From: JAICWP01 sp035278025
Lineage (GTDB): Bacteria; Acidobacteriota; Terriglobia; Terriglobales; Acidobacteriaceae
Direction: 5' to 3'
Assembly (NCBI GenBank): GCA_035278025.1
Contig: DATEJK010000154.1
Span: forward strand, 1 to 64,000
Length of the DNA: 64,000 nt
Shown: positions 19,869 through 28,561 of the stretch, in pieces
Position numbering within the stretch: position 1 is the first letter of the stretch
Layout: each line of letters starts with the position of its first letter
The notes under the pieces: generated by a model
Seen by the model: the letters and a program-made list of their open reading frames with translations, nothing else
Databases searched by the model: none
Told to the model about the DNA's origin: nothing
Made by a program: the position numbers and the translations under genes

Positions 19869-22844
19869 ATGACATGCCAGCGGCGCTTACGTCGTCTGCT
19901 CGTCGTCTGTTGCCTTCTGCTGCTTCTGGCGGTTGAGCCCGCTACCCTGCTCGGCCAGGCTTCCTTGGGCAGCGGACGCCTGGAGGGAAACGTGGCAGAC
20001 GCTACCGGGGCATTCGTCCCCAGGGCCACGGTTAGCGCGCGCAGTGTTCGTACCGGAATTGAGACCACGACCACGTCGGATGTGAACGGGCACTTCGTCT
20101 TCCTCTCGCTGGAGCCGGGCGGCTACCAGCTCGAGGTATCCAAGCAGGGATTCGAGAACACCGTCCTCAAGGACGTAACCGTGAGCGTAGGCACCACCAC
20201 CACGGTCCAGCCCAAGCTAGCAGTGGGCGATGTGCGCCAAACTATAACCGTAACCGCTGCTGTTCCGCTGGTGGATACGAAGCAGTCCGCCTTAAGCACG
20301 GTAGTGGACGAGAACAGCATTAGAGCCCTGCCCTTGAACGGGCGCAACTTCACGGATTTCGCGCTGCTGACGCCGGGGGCAACCACCGACGGCGATTTTG
20401 GCATGGTCAGCTTCAACGGCATTGCCGGCAACTTCAACAACTACACGGTTGACGGGGTGAACGACAACAACGCGTTCTTTGAGCAGCAGATCGGCCGCAC
20501 CAGCATTCCGTTTCAGTTCAGCGAGGACGTGATTCAGGAATTCCAGGTGACCAGCACGGGGTATGAGGCCGAGTTCGGGCAAGCGGGCGGCGGGTTGGTC
20601 AACACCGTCACCAAAAGCGGCGGCAACGATGTACATGGCGACGCTTACTATTACATTCTCGATTCGGCGTTCAACGCCAATGATTCCATCAACAACTCAT
20701 CTGCCATCGCTAAACCCCACAACCGACGGCAGCAGTTTGGAGGCACCTTGGGCGGGCCGATCCGCAAGGATCACCTGTTCTATCTGGCCAACTACGAAGG
20801 CCAGGTCAGAAACGAGCCGCTGACCGTGAACAACGCGCCGGGCTTGGTGGGCTTACCGGCAAATTTCTTTCCGCAGAACCCGGCATTGGCCACGGAAGTG
20901 GACGCGGCCTCGGGCTCGTTTCCGCGCAGCTTCAACCAGAACACTGCCTTCTTCAAGGTCACGGGCATGCTGACGCCGAAAAACACATTCAGCGCCACCT
21001 ACAACTTTCAGCGCTTCCGCAGCCCGCACGGGTACTTCAACACGCCCACTTCGACGGGGGACGGGCTATCGCTCACCGACGGAGCCACCAGCCACTTCGC
21101 ACAATTTTCGCTGGTAACAACTTTCAGCCCCACAACCTCGAACGAACTGCGCCTGCACTTCGGTAACGATGCGCATTTCGACTTGCCCGCCACCCCACCC
21201 AGCGGTCCCGCAGTCACCATCCAGAACCCTGACACCGGCTTCGTGTTTGGCGGAAACCGCTTCCAGCTCTCGACTTCGGATCGCCGCTACGAAGTGACCG
21301 ACAATCTCACCAAGGTGATGGGACGGCACACCATCAAAACCGGTGTGGACATCAACGTCAACCACGACCGGGATTACTTTGTGTACGGGCCCAAGGGCGA
21401 GTACCGTTTCGGCAGTTTGGCCGATGTGCCCAGCGGCGCATTTGAGCTGTACCTGCAATCGTTCGGGGAAACTACGGCGAAGTTTACCTCGCCGACCTAT
21501 TCGTTCTTCGGCCAGGACCAGTTCCGAGCCACCGACAGACTCAGCCTGAACTTCGGCGCGCGCTATGACCTGCAGGTGCTGCCGCAGCCGCCGGTTTGCA
21601 ATCCCGCCTTCACGCCGACCTGCAAAATCAACTACAGCAAGCACAACATCGCGCCTCGCGCCGGTTTCGCTTACGCGCTCGGTTCGCGCAACACTACCGT
21701 GGTGCGCGGTTCGTTTGGATTGTTTTACATCCAGGAAGACCTGCTGGATGTTTCCGAGGCTACCCTCTCCAACGGCATTTCACGGCAGTTCCTGGTGGTG
21801 GTAGGGCCGGGATTCGGCAACACCAGCCCCATCGTGAACTTTCCCAATAGCCTCACCAGTTTTCCCTCAGGCGCGGGGGGAACGCCGTCGCTGCTCGTGT
21901 TTGCGCCCAACTTCCGCAGCCCATACGTAGAACAGGCGAATTTTGCGGTGGAACACCAGTTTGGCAGCCGCACCGCACTCAGCGTCGGCTACGTTTACAG
22001 CCACGGGCTGGCCCTGCTGGGAAATTCCAATGGAGTAACCCGGCAGGCGAATGGCAATTTCGGGCTCGACCTGAACCTGGTTCCGCCGGCGCTGCAGACG
22101 CTTCCCCAGTTCGGGGGCGCGTTTACCAATGACAACGTGACTCTGCCCAGCGGCGTTACCTATAACGTTCCCGATTTCGAAGCCATAGACGGCATCCTTA
22201 ACCCTAATTTCAGCACCATCAACGCGGTGGATAATTCCGGGAAATCCATCTACAACGCGCTGCTGGTTTCATTGCGCCACAGTTCCCGGCAATTCCAGAC
22301 GGCGGTGGCATACACCTTCTCCAAGGCAATTGATCAGGGCACCGGCTACTTCAACCAGTTCGACCAGGCCGCCCAGCGGGGCCCTTCCCAACTCGACCAG
22401 CGCAACCGCCTGGTTCTGAGCGGCGCCTGGTCTCCCCAATTTCATGTTTTGCGCGATTTCACCTTCGCGACGGTCGCGAATTTTGCCAGCGGGCGCCCAT
22501 ACACCGCGGTATTCGATACTCCGCAGCTGAACTTCTCCATTGTTCCCGGTGAAGGGTACAACTCTTTCTACGGCCCGGGGGTCGAGGATATTGATTTCAG
22601 TGTGTCGCGGGCGGTCAAGATTAAAGAACGCATGAACCTCAAATTCAGCGCCGAAGCGTTCGACCTTTTCAACCATGCGAATTTTCAGCAGAACGCGGTG
22701 GACAATGTGCAATACACCACCACGGAAATCGGCTCCAGCAACAACTGGACCGCCAGCCCGAATCCGAACTTTGGGGCCGGCCTGGCCATGGCGCCGCGCT
22801 ACGGCTCACGGGCGTTCCAGTTCTCGACCCGTTTCAGCTTTTGA
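19869..22844 (+). CDS. Oar/SusC-like TonB-dependent outer-membrane receptor with carboxypeptidase-regulatory domain
   Basis: A 991-residue protein. Order: signal peptide (1-30), carboxypeptidase-regulatory-like beta-sandwich (about 33-115, GRLEGNVADATGAFVPRATV), TonB plug-like region with ALPLNGRNFTDFALLTPGAT and an EFQVTSTGYEAEFGQAGGG segment, then a 22-strand-type barrel ending in RAFQFSTRFSF with the terminal aromatic residue expected for outer-membrane insertion. This architecture is abundant in Acidobacteriota and is thought to import large oligomers, though few have known ligands. GAGGAG lies upstream of the ATG. There is no SusD partner nearby. The gene has a second copy type at 50089. 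Confidence 0.9.
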   Translation: MTCQRRLRRLLVVCCLLLLLAVEPATLLGQASLGSGRLEGNVADATGAFVPRATVSARSVRTGIETTTTSDVNGHFVFLSLEPGGYQLEVSKQGFENTVLKDVTVSVGTTTTVQPKLAVGDVRQTITVTAAVPLVDTKQSALSTVVDENSIRALPLNGRNFTDFALLTPGATTDGDFGMVSFNGIAGNFNNYTVDGVNDNNAFFEQQIGRTSIPFQFSEDVIQEFQVTSTGYEAEFGQAGGGLVNTVTKSGGNDVHGDAYYYILDSAFNANDSINNSSAIAKPHNRRQQFGGTLGGPIRKDHLFYLANYEGQVRNEPLTVNNAPGLVGLPANFFPQNPALATEVDAASGSFPRSFNQNTAFFKVTGMLTPKNTFSATYNFQRFRSPHGYFNTPTSTGDGLSLTDGATSHFAQFSLVTTFSPTTSNELRLHFGNDAHFDLPATPPSGPAVTIQNPDTGFVFGGNRFQLSTSDRRYEVTDNLTKVMGRHTIKTGVDINVNHDRDYFVYGPKGEYRFGSLADVPSGAFELYLQSFGETTAKFTSPTYSFFGQDQFRATDRLSLNFGARYDLQVLPQPPVCNPAFTPTCKINYSKHNIAPRAGFAYALGSRNTTVVRGSFGLFYIQEDLLDVSEATLSNGISRQFLVVVGPGFGNTSPIVNFPNSLTSFPSGAGGTPSLLVFAPNFRSPYVEQANFAVEHQFGSRTALSVGYVYSHGLALLGNSNGVTRQANGNFGLDLNLVPPALQTLPQFGGAFTNDNVTLPSGVTYNVPDFEAIDGILNPNFSTINAVDNSGKSIYNALLVSLRHSSRQFQTAVAYTFSKAIDQGTGYFNQFDQAAQRGPSQLDQRNRLVLSGAWSPQFHVLRDFTFATVANFASGRPYTAVFDTPQLNFSIVPGEGYNSFYGPGVEDIDFSVSRAVKIKERMNLKFSAEAFDLFNHANFQQNAVDNVQYTTTEIGSSNNWTASPNPNFGAGLAMAPRYGSRAFQFSTRFSF

Positions 22845-22966
22845 GCCGATGCTCTGACCTAATGTGTTTGCCCAAGATCGCGGGCGGATATTCCCTACGG
22901 TAACTTCCCGGCCCGGGGGGTCGTTCGGGCATACTACAATGATTTAACCGACGACCTAACCGACCC

Positions 22967-24847
22967 ATGGGGAAATCTCATCAGAAGACTATTTTTGCGG
23001 GGCTAGCAGGGTTGTTGCTCCTGGCCATTGTGGGCCTGATCCTGACCAGCGGGGGAAGCGCACCCACGGCGGTTCCGAATCACCGGCGCACCCAGGCCGA
23101 TGAGACGCCGCTGGTGGACCAGCGTCCTTTGCAGACGGCGCGCAGCCTGGCCAGCACGGCGGCTACTCCCGCCGAACGGGAACTGGCGCAGGAAGCGGCC
23201 CGCGTGGCGGACCACGAGGTGGACCTGGCCTTCGCCAGCGCTTTGCGGGAGGCGGCGCAGCACTCGGGCGCGGTTTCGCCGGAGGCCCGCCACTTGGAGA
23301 CTCGGGTAAAAAAGCTTACGGCGAAGGTCGGAGCGGAACAAGGCTGGGTCAACAAGCTGGGGCAACTGGCGGCCAAGGCTCCAGAGGCGGAAAAAGCCAA
23401 ACTGGAGCAGCAGCAGCAGCTGGTGGCGGCGCAGCTGGAGCTGGACAAGGACGAACTGGGAGACGCGCAGAACGATCTGATGCGCGCCGGCGGCAATCCG
23501 GTGGGCAAGGTCGAGCGCATGCGGGAGGAGCATGAAGACGCAACTCACGCGCCTGCCAACACTCCCTTGGCCAACAGCGTGGCCGCCAGTTCCGCATCGG
23601 CGGCGAATGCGGCGGCCAGCAGCACCGGCAGCCTCCTAGACGAAGTGCAGGCCTGGAGTTCAGTTCGCAGCGCCTTGAGTCAAGTGCGGCAGGCGCAACA
23701 GGCGGCGGTAAGCGCAGCGGCGGCGCTGGCCCATGGCCACGAAGCTCTTGAGCAGGAGACGCAGCAGGAGCAGGCACAAACAGCTGCGCCTTCGGCGGCG
23801 ACCGAAAGCGGGGAAGCCGGTTCCATAAAGGCGAGCGCAGCCGGCGACGCCCAACCAGCAGGTACGGCCGCGGCCCCGGTGCCCTCGGCCTCATTGGCTG
23901 CCTTAAAACACCTGGCCGGCGATCAGAAAACCCTGGCCGAGTTCGACCAGCGGGTGCAGGACGAGCAGGAACTGACCGATGTATACGGCTCCTGGGTGGC
24001 GGTTCTGCAGGCGCGCGAGCGTGCGGCGATGCACGCCATTCTCCGCTCTTTGACGTGGATTCTTCTGGTGCTGCTGGCGGTGCTGGTGGCCGACCAGTTG
24101 ATTGACCGCTTCGTCAGTAAGCTTGGGACGGACCGCAAGCGGTTTCTTGACCTGCGGGTGGTGCTGCGCTTTGCGGCGCAAGCGCTGGGCGTGCTGGCGA
24201 TGATATTTATCGTGTTCGGCAAGCCGGCGCAGATGCCCACCATCCTGGGCTTGGCTGGCGCCGGCCTGACGGTGGCGCTGAAGGACTTCATCGTCGGCTT
24301 CTTCGGCTGGTTCGTGCTTATGGGGCGCAACGGAATCCGGGTGGGAGACTGGGTGGAAATTGAAGGCGTAGGCGGGGAAGTAGCCGAAATCGGACTGCTG
24401 CGGACGGTGCTGCTGGAGACGGGAAATTGGACGGAAGCCGGACACCCCACCGGGCGCAAGGTGGCTTTTGTCAACAGTTTCGCTATCGAAGGCCACTACT
24501 TCAACTTCTCCACTTCGGGACAGTGGCTGTGGGACGAGTTGCGGCTGGAGATTCCAGTGGATCGCGATCCCTATCCGCTAATCCAGGGAATCCGCAATGT
24601 CGTGGCCGAGGAAACCGAAGCCAGCTTTCGACAGGCGAAAGAGGAGTGGCAGCGAGTTACACGCCAGTACGGAGTAAAGGCATTTTCGGCGGAGCCTGCC
24701 ATTGACGTGCAGCCCACAGGATCAGGGGTGCAGCTAGTGGTGCGCTACATCGCACGGGCTCACGAACGGCACGAACTCCGGGCGCGGCTCAACCATGCCA
24801 TGGTAGAACTGCTGCACGGCAGGCGGGCGGAAGCGACTATGCGGTAA
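22967..24847 (+). CDS. MscS-family mechanosensitive channel with long coiled-coil N terminus
   Basis: Encodes 626 residues. A signal-anchor (about 8-28) is followed by some 320 residues rich in Ala, Gln and Glu predicted as coiled coil and low complexity (LEQQQQLVAAQLELDKDELG). Then come transmembrane segments (LTWILLVLLAVLVADQLI and FAAQALGVLAMIFIVFG) and the pore-lining region TILGLAGAGLTVALKDFIVG. The MscS beta domain follows (GDWVEIEGVGGEVAEIGLL), ending in a cytoplasmic alpha/beta part. The family opens on membrane tension to release solutes. The N-terminal extension is expected in the periplasm. The start has no good Shine-Dalgarno sequence but a TACAAT -10-like box lies 30-odd bases upstream. 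Confidence 0.88.
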   Translation: MGKSHQKTIFAGLAGLLLLAIVGLILTSGGSAPTAVPNHRRTQADETPLVDQRPLQTARSLASTAATPAERELAQEAARVADHEVDLAFASALREAAQHSGAVSPEARHLETRVKKLTAKVGAEQGWVNKLGQLAAKAPEAEKAKLEQQQQLVAAQLELDKDELGDAQNDLMRAGGNPVGKVERMREEHEDATHAPANTPLANSVAASSASAANAAASSTGSLLDEVQAWSSVRSALSQVRQAQQAAVSAAAALAHGHEALEQETQQEQAQTAAPSAATESGEAGSIKASAAGDAQPAGTAAAPVPSASLAALKHLAGDQKTLAEFDQRVQDEQELTDVYGSWVAVLQARERAAMHAILRSLTWILLVLLAVLVADQLIDRFVSKLGTDRKRFLDLRVVLRFAAQALGVLAMIFIVFGKPAQMPTILGLAGAGLTVALKDFIVGFFGWFVLMGRNGIRVGDWVEIEGVGGEVAEIGLLRTVLLETGNWTEAGHPTGRKVAFVNSFAIEGHYFNFSTSGQWLWDELRLEIPVDRDPYPLIQGIRNVVAEETEASFRQAKEEWQRVTRQYGVKAFSAEPAIDVQPTGSGVQLVVRYIARAHERHELRARLNHAMVELLHGRRAEATMR

Positions 24848-25091
24848 GGAAGCAGTTCCGGCTGAAATGGATGGCAGCGGTGCTTTGGACCGCAGGGTTT
24901 GAGGCGTTCAAGCTGCTATAGCCCGCCCCTTCGGCGAGGCGAGTAGCCCAAGGCTGAGAACCGGGGAACGAGAACTCATCGCCCTTCTTGCAAAGGCAAG
25001 GCCGACAGGTGTATGCAGGACGGTAGCCGCGGATGTGGGTGCTGCTGAATCCAAGCCGCGGAGAGAACCTCATCCGGGAGCCGACCAGCCC
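24848..25091 (+). other. Unexplained 244-base leader
   Basis: Between the MscS and PhoU-like genes. It has several GC-rich complementary stretches, for example CCGCGGAT near 25028 and ATCC-aag-CCGCGG near 25048-25062, and no coding pattern on either strand that I believe. No known RNA family consensus was recognised. Confidence 0.3.
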
Positions 25092-25817
25092 ATGAGCACC
25101 GCCGAACTGAAGAACCCCTCGCCCGATGAATCCTACGAACAGTTGCTGAATTCAAGCTTGCGCGGTTTTGAAGCCGCGCGGGAAGCGGCGGAAGCGCTGG
25201 CCAAAGGTGTGGGGTCGCCCACCGACGCCCTGGCCGGGAAAGTGCGTCAGTACGAGGAGGAACTGGACAAGCTCGACCATGACATCAACGACGCCGTGAC
25301 GGCGGCTATTAGCCATGTGCCGGCGGAGCGCACGCGGGAGTTGCTGGCCTGCCTGAAATTCATCATCGAACTGGAGCGGATCGGCGACCTGCTGCTGAAC
25401 GTGGCCAATCGCGCGGTGGCGGTAGGCTCGCGGCTGGAGGCGGAGGAGGTGAAGGAGATTTCCGCCATGGCCGGCATTCTAGCCCGCATGCTGGCGGAAT
25501 CGCGGGAGGCGTTCGCGCGCCGGGATGTGAAGCGTGCGGTGGACGTGCTCAAGGCGGACGCGGAAATGGACAGGTTGCGCAACCTGGTCTTCGTGCGTCA
25601 TATCGAGAATCCGGAGCACCAGCTGCATCGCGAGAGCTTTCACGTGGTGTTTATGATCCAGAGCCTGGAACGAGCCGGAGACCATGCTAAGAACCTGGCG
25701 GAGGAAGTGGTTCATCTGGTGAGCGGGCGCAGCGTGCGCCACGTCTTGCGGCAATACGACAAGCCCGACGAAGTGGTATTTGTGGAACGTATGCGGCGGC
25801 AGGCGGGCAAGAGGTAA
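25092..25817 (+). CDS. PhoU-like domain protein
   Basis: A 241-residue all-helical protein with two PhoU-type three-helix halves. LACLKFIIELERIGDLLLNVANRAV in the first half and FHVVFMIQSLERAGDHAKNLAEEVV in the second both contain the E-R-xGD-metal-binding pattern of PhoU. PhoU proteins down-regulate phosphate uptake and signalling through PhoR and the Pst transporter. No pst or pho genes are adjacent here, so the partner is unknown. The start at 25092 (MSTAELKNP) has a GGGAG 13 bases upstream; a GTG at 25035 would add 19 residues. Confidence 0.85.
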   Translation: MSTAELKNPSPDESYEQLLNSSLRGFEAAREAAEALAKGVGSPTDALAGKVRQYEEELDKLDHDINDAVTAAISHVPAERTRELLACLKFIIELERIGDLLLNVANRAVAVGSRLEAEEVKEISAMAGILARMLAESREAFARRDVKRAVDVLKADAEMDRLRNLVFVRHIENPEHQLHRESFHVVFMIQSLERAGDHAKNLAEEVVHLVSGRSVRHVLRQYDKPDEVVFVERMRRQAGKR

Positions 25818-25997
25818 GCTATCCGTCCCTACCAGAAAAAAGAAATCCACAATTTTATTCAGCCGGCGGGCAGGGTCCTGCAACCGGATATCGCGGGGTG
25901 GCGTCTAATTCGCCGACTAGCGGGCGGAGCTCCTGCAGGAACATCATACCCGCACAACCCGCCGCATTCTTGCGTGCGAACGACCGGGGAGAACGAA

Positions 25998-26363
25998 ATG
26001 GACCGGGTCAGACTGACGAAATTCAGAAGCATACTGCAGGCGCGGCAACAAGAACTGACGCGTATTGTGAATGTCAGCCAGGAACAAGGGCGTTCGGTAG
26101 AAAATTATCCGCAGGACGCCGCCGAGCGGGCCAGCGCCATTGCCATCAAAGAGTTCTTTTTTGCCCACAGCACGCAGGAGCGGCGGCTGCTGCAGATGGT
26201 GACGGAAGCGCTGGAAAGGATTAAGGAAGGAACTTACGGGAGGTGTGTGGCCTGCGAGGAAGAGATCAATGGCAAGCGCCTGGAAGCCGTGCCCTGGGCG
26301 CGCTGCTGCCTGCAGTGCCAGGAGCGGATCGAGCAACTGACGGCGGAGCGGCGCGCGGCCTAA
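25998..26363 (+). CDS. DksA/TraR-type zinc-finger regulator
   Basis: A 121-residue protein with an N-terminal coiled coil and a C-terminal four-cysteine zinc finger (Cys83, Cys86, Cys104, Cys107 in GRCVACEEEI and CCLQCQER). The coiled-coil tip reads DAAERA, close to the acidic DxxDxA of DksA that reaches the RNA polymerase active site, with Glu for the second Asp. DksA proteins adjust initiation with ppGpp under starvation. The start at 25998 has GGGGAG seven bases upstream and is preferred over a frame from 25974. It follows the PhoU-like gene and precedes a small XRE regulator. Confidence 0.85.
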   Translation: MDRVRLTKFRSILQARQQELTRIVNVSQEQGRSVENYPQDAAERASAIAIKEFFFAHSTQERRLLQMVTEALERIKEGTYGRCVACEEEINGKRLEAVPWARCCLQCQERIEQLTAERRAA

Positions 26364-26544
26364 TTTCTACAAGTTGTTTTTCGCAACGATGATGCGGTGC
26401 CCACCCGGTTGTAAAAAAATCTTACGTTTAAATAGTTTTTATTTCGCAATGCTCCAATAGCGCGAAAGCAGGGATGGGTATATACTTTCCCAACTTGCAA
26501 GCTTGGGGCTGTCTCAACAATCACAAAGACGGAACAACGGCACA

Positions 26545-26790
26545 ATGGCTAATCGAACGAAAAGGAAGAGTGCTGATATGGGCTTGAGACAAAAATTTGC
26601 TCGGCACCTGCGTAAACAGCGAGAACAGCGGGAATGGTCGCTGCGGCAGATGGCGCAGCAGAGTGGGATTTCGTTGACCCGGCTATGGAATTATGAACAA
26701 GGCAATCATAGTCCCAATCTGACCGCCTTGTCGAAAATGGCACGGGCCTTTGATACTCCACTTTGGAAGTTCATCAAGGCGCTGAGCTAG
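26545..26790 (+). CDS. Small XRE-family helix-turn-helix regulator
   Basis: An 81-residue (or 70-residue, from the ATG at 26578) DNA-binding protein consisting almost wholly of one Cro/C1-type domain: FARHLRKQREQREWSLRQMA, then the recognition helix region SGISLTRLWNYEQGNHSP and the closing LTALSKMARAFDTP. No effector domain is present. The upstream 180 bases are noticeably AT-rich with a TATACT -10-like box near 26471. AAGGAAGAG precedes 26578 and may favour the shorter start. The target genes are unknown; the nearest is the PF04008 protein. Confidence 0.8.
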   Translation: MANRTKRKSADMGLRQKFARHLRKQREQREWSLRQMAQQSGISLTRLWNYEQGNHSPNLTALSKMARAFDTPLWKFIKALS

Positions 26791-26868
26791 CCGACACGGC
26801 CCGGAGAGGCGCCGGCAGCTGACCGCGTAGGTTTTCCGCGACTATGATATCGCGAAGGAGGCCGACGT

Positions 26869-27354
26869 ATGCTCGAACTGCAAAGCGTGCGCATGGCCTT
26901 GCCGGCAGATGCCAACATCATCGTCGGCCAATCGCATTTCATCAAGACGGTGGAAGACTTGTATGAGGCGGTGGTTACGACGGTGCCGCAAGCCAGGTTC
27001 GGCGTGGCTTTCAACGAAAGCTCCGGACCCTGCCTGACGAGGGCGGAAGGCAACGACGAAGAGCTGCGGAGCGCGGCGGTGCAGAACGCCCAGGCGCTGG
27101 GAGCGGGGCACGTCTTTGTGCTGCTGCTGCGCCATGCTTATCCCATCAACCTGCTGGCGGCGGTGCGCAACACCGCGGAGGTGTGTTCCATTTTTTGCGC
27201 CACGGCCAATCCGGTGGAAGTGATCGTGGCGCGCAGCGAGCAGGGCGGAGGCGTGCTGGGCGTGATTGACGGAAGCGCGCCCAAAGGTGTGGAAGGCCCG
27301 GCGGATGTTACCGACCGGCACGATTTCCTGCGCAAAATTGGATACAAACGTTAG
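26869..27354 (+). CDS. Adenosine-specific kinase family protein (PF04008)
   Basis: A 161-residue protein matching the small PF04008 family along its whole length. ANIIVGQSHFIKTVEDLYEA, the ARFGVAFNESSGPCLTR segment, DEELRSAAVQNAQALGAGH, and CSIFCATANPVEVIVA followed by GGVLGVIDGSAPKGVE are the conserved blocks. The family was described as phosphorylating adenosine in thermophilic archaea; in bacteria its role is scarcely tested. An excellent AAGGAGG lies seven bases before the ATG. Its presence in a genome with ahcY offers a possible route for adenosine released from SAH, but the two genes are 15 kb apart. Confidence 0.92.
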   Translation: MLELQSVRMALPADANIIVGQSHFIKTVEDLYEAVVTTVPQARFGVAFNESSGPCLTRAEGNDEELRSAAVQNAQALGAGHVFVLLLRHAYPINLLAAVRNTAEVCSIFCATANPVEVIVARSEQGGGVLGVIDGSAPKGVEGPADVTDRHDFLRKIGYKR

Positions 27355-27990
27355 TCCCCATTGGGGTCAGCCGGCGCGCGAAGTGGCGGCCGAAATTTGG
27401 CGCTCCAGCGAGTGTGCGGGTCTGCATGCAGAAGCCTTCGAGCCTGAGGGCCCTCAGGATGACGCCGGCCCTTCGTTTTCCTCTTCCTACCGTATGAGAC
27501 GGGCTGCATTGCTGCAGAAGTTTGCCTGGAAATTTTGGACCGGAGTTGAACCAAGGAAAAAATGGAAGGAAAAATTAAAAGGGCCGTGACTTTGGTTATG
27601 CTCTAGCCGCCAGCTCCTTGCGAGGAAGCCAACCGCGTGGAAACATGCACCGTCACAGCCCCTGATGCGACCACTGCTTTCGCAGTTCCAAGCCCCAGCT
27701 GCTTCTCGCAAAGCCTGCCGGTTTTTTCGGGCCTGGTTGCCCAACGGCTTGCGCCGCCGAACTGATCACCCAGCCTACTTCGGACTGGCCATATTTTGTA
27801 CGCCAACCCTTTCAGCCGTCGACGGGAGCTAAATTACAAAAGCTATCAAATGGAGTCAACGCCCGTTTTTGGTGCAACTGTGGAAGAAAATGTGGAAATT
27901 GCGGCGGAAATTGCGAAAGCCGCGGAGGGGGTAAGTGTCAGGCGCAGCAAAATCGCGGTCTAGCTAGCAGCCTGCCGGGGAGAGCCGCCC
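27355..27990. other. 636-base gap without a convincing gene
   Basis: Contains a perfect 16-base palindrome, CCTGAGGGCCCTCAGG, at 27443-27458 followed by GATGAC, and an AT-richer stretch around 27540-27600. A 37-codon frame at 27850-27963 starts with ATG but lacks a ribosome-binding site. Nothing else is recognisable on either strand. It may be decayed sequence between convergent genes. Confidence 0.45.
27443..27463. repeat. Perfect 16-bp palindrome with repeat tail
   Basis: CCTGAGGGCCCTCAGG is self-complementary throughout. The adjoining CTCAGGATGAC (27453-27463) is shared exactly with 15780-15790, which suggests members of one intergenic repeat family. Confidence 0.55.
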
Positions 27991-28440
27991 TCAGCGGCGG
28001 GAGCGGTGGGCGGCGGGTTCGGAGAGCGAGATGCTGCGGGCCGGCTTGCGGGAAACACGGTTGGCCTCGGCGACGCTGCGGATCTCAATACGGAAAAAAT
28101 CCTTCTGCTGCTGGGTGAGCATGTCCCACCAGGGAGCGAGCAGGGAAAGCTCGGGATGGTGGCCGGCCAGAGCGTGGGGGATGCCGCCGTATTTTTTTTC
28201 GATGCGGTCGGCGACCGCCAGATTCTCCATTTCGTGCGGCGGCAGTTGCAACACGCGGCAGAGTTCCTGCAGGGCGAGCCGGGACGGGTGAGCTTCGCCT
28301 TTGGCCAGCTTGCGAATGTGCTCGTAAGTCAGGCCGGTGCGGTGGGCGAGCTGGCGGATGGTGAAATCAAGCTGGTTCATGCGCTCGACCAGAGCGCGAG
28401 CCAGGCGTCCTTGCGGGTTGAGATCCACGGCGAGCGGCAT
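27991..28440 (-). CDS. XRE-family transcriptional repressor
   Basis: A 149-residue protein with an N-terminal helix-turn-helix (about residues 12-68; ALVERMNQLDFTIRQLAHRT, then GLTYEHIRKLAKGEAHPS) and a C-terminal part with no recognised effector or peptidase domain. It is similar in plan to small phage-type or stress repressors. It is transcribed away from the RNase H gene with only about 120 bases between the starts. An 18-base palindrome at 28523-28540 in this gap is a plausible operator for it. The C terminus is rich in Arg and Ser. Confidence 0.8.
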   Translation of the reverse strand: MPLAVDLNPQGRLARALVERMNQLDFTIRQLAHRTGLTYEHIRKLAKGEAHPSRLALQELCRVLQLPPHEMENLAVADRIEKKYGGIPHALAGHHPELSLLAPWWDMLTQQQKDFFRIEIRSVAEANRVSRKPARSISLSEPAAHRSRR

Positions 28441-28522
28441 TTTTGTTCCAGGCCTGCCATCCTGGGCAGGTGGGAGAGAATCCTAAATTTTTTGCGGCCC
28501 CGGTGCAAGAAGATAAACAGGT

Positions 28523-28540
28523 ACTATGGGTACACATAGT
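28523..28540. promoter_or_regulatory. Near-perfect 18-bp palindrome, candidate XRE operator
   Basis: ACTATGGGTACACATAGT pairs at eight of nine positions about its centre. It lies just upstream of a TATACT box (28548-28553). A second overlapping inverted pair, TACACA (28531-28536) and TGTGTA (28544-28549), extends towards the box. Binding here would block the RNase H promoter and could autoregulate the divergent XRE gene. Confidence 0.55.
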
Positions 28541-28547
28541 TTTTGTG

Positions 28548-28553
28548 TATACT
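28548..28553 (+). promoter_or_regulatory. -10 box for the RNase H gene, possibly leaderless
   Basis: TATACT matches the consensus -10 at five of six bases. Transcription would begin about seven bases later, at or next to the ATG at 28562, and no Shine-Dalgarno sequence is present, which fits a leaderless mRNA. No good -35 is seen. Confidence 0.4.
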
Positions 28554-28561
28554 CCGATATT

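Noticed and set aside
24848..24880. SRP RNA-like GGAAGCAG motif after the MscS gene
   Set aside because: The rest of the conserved SRP domain IV structure is missing.
27850..27963. 37-codon rightward frame with a helical look
   Set aside because: No ribosome-binding site, no homologue that I know; too short to support.
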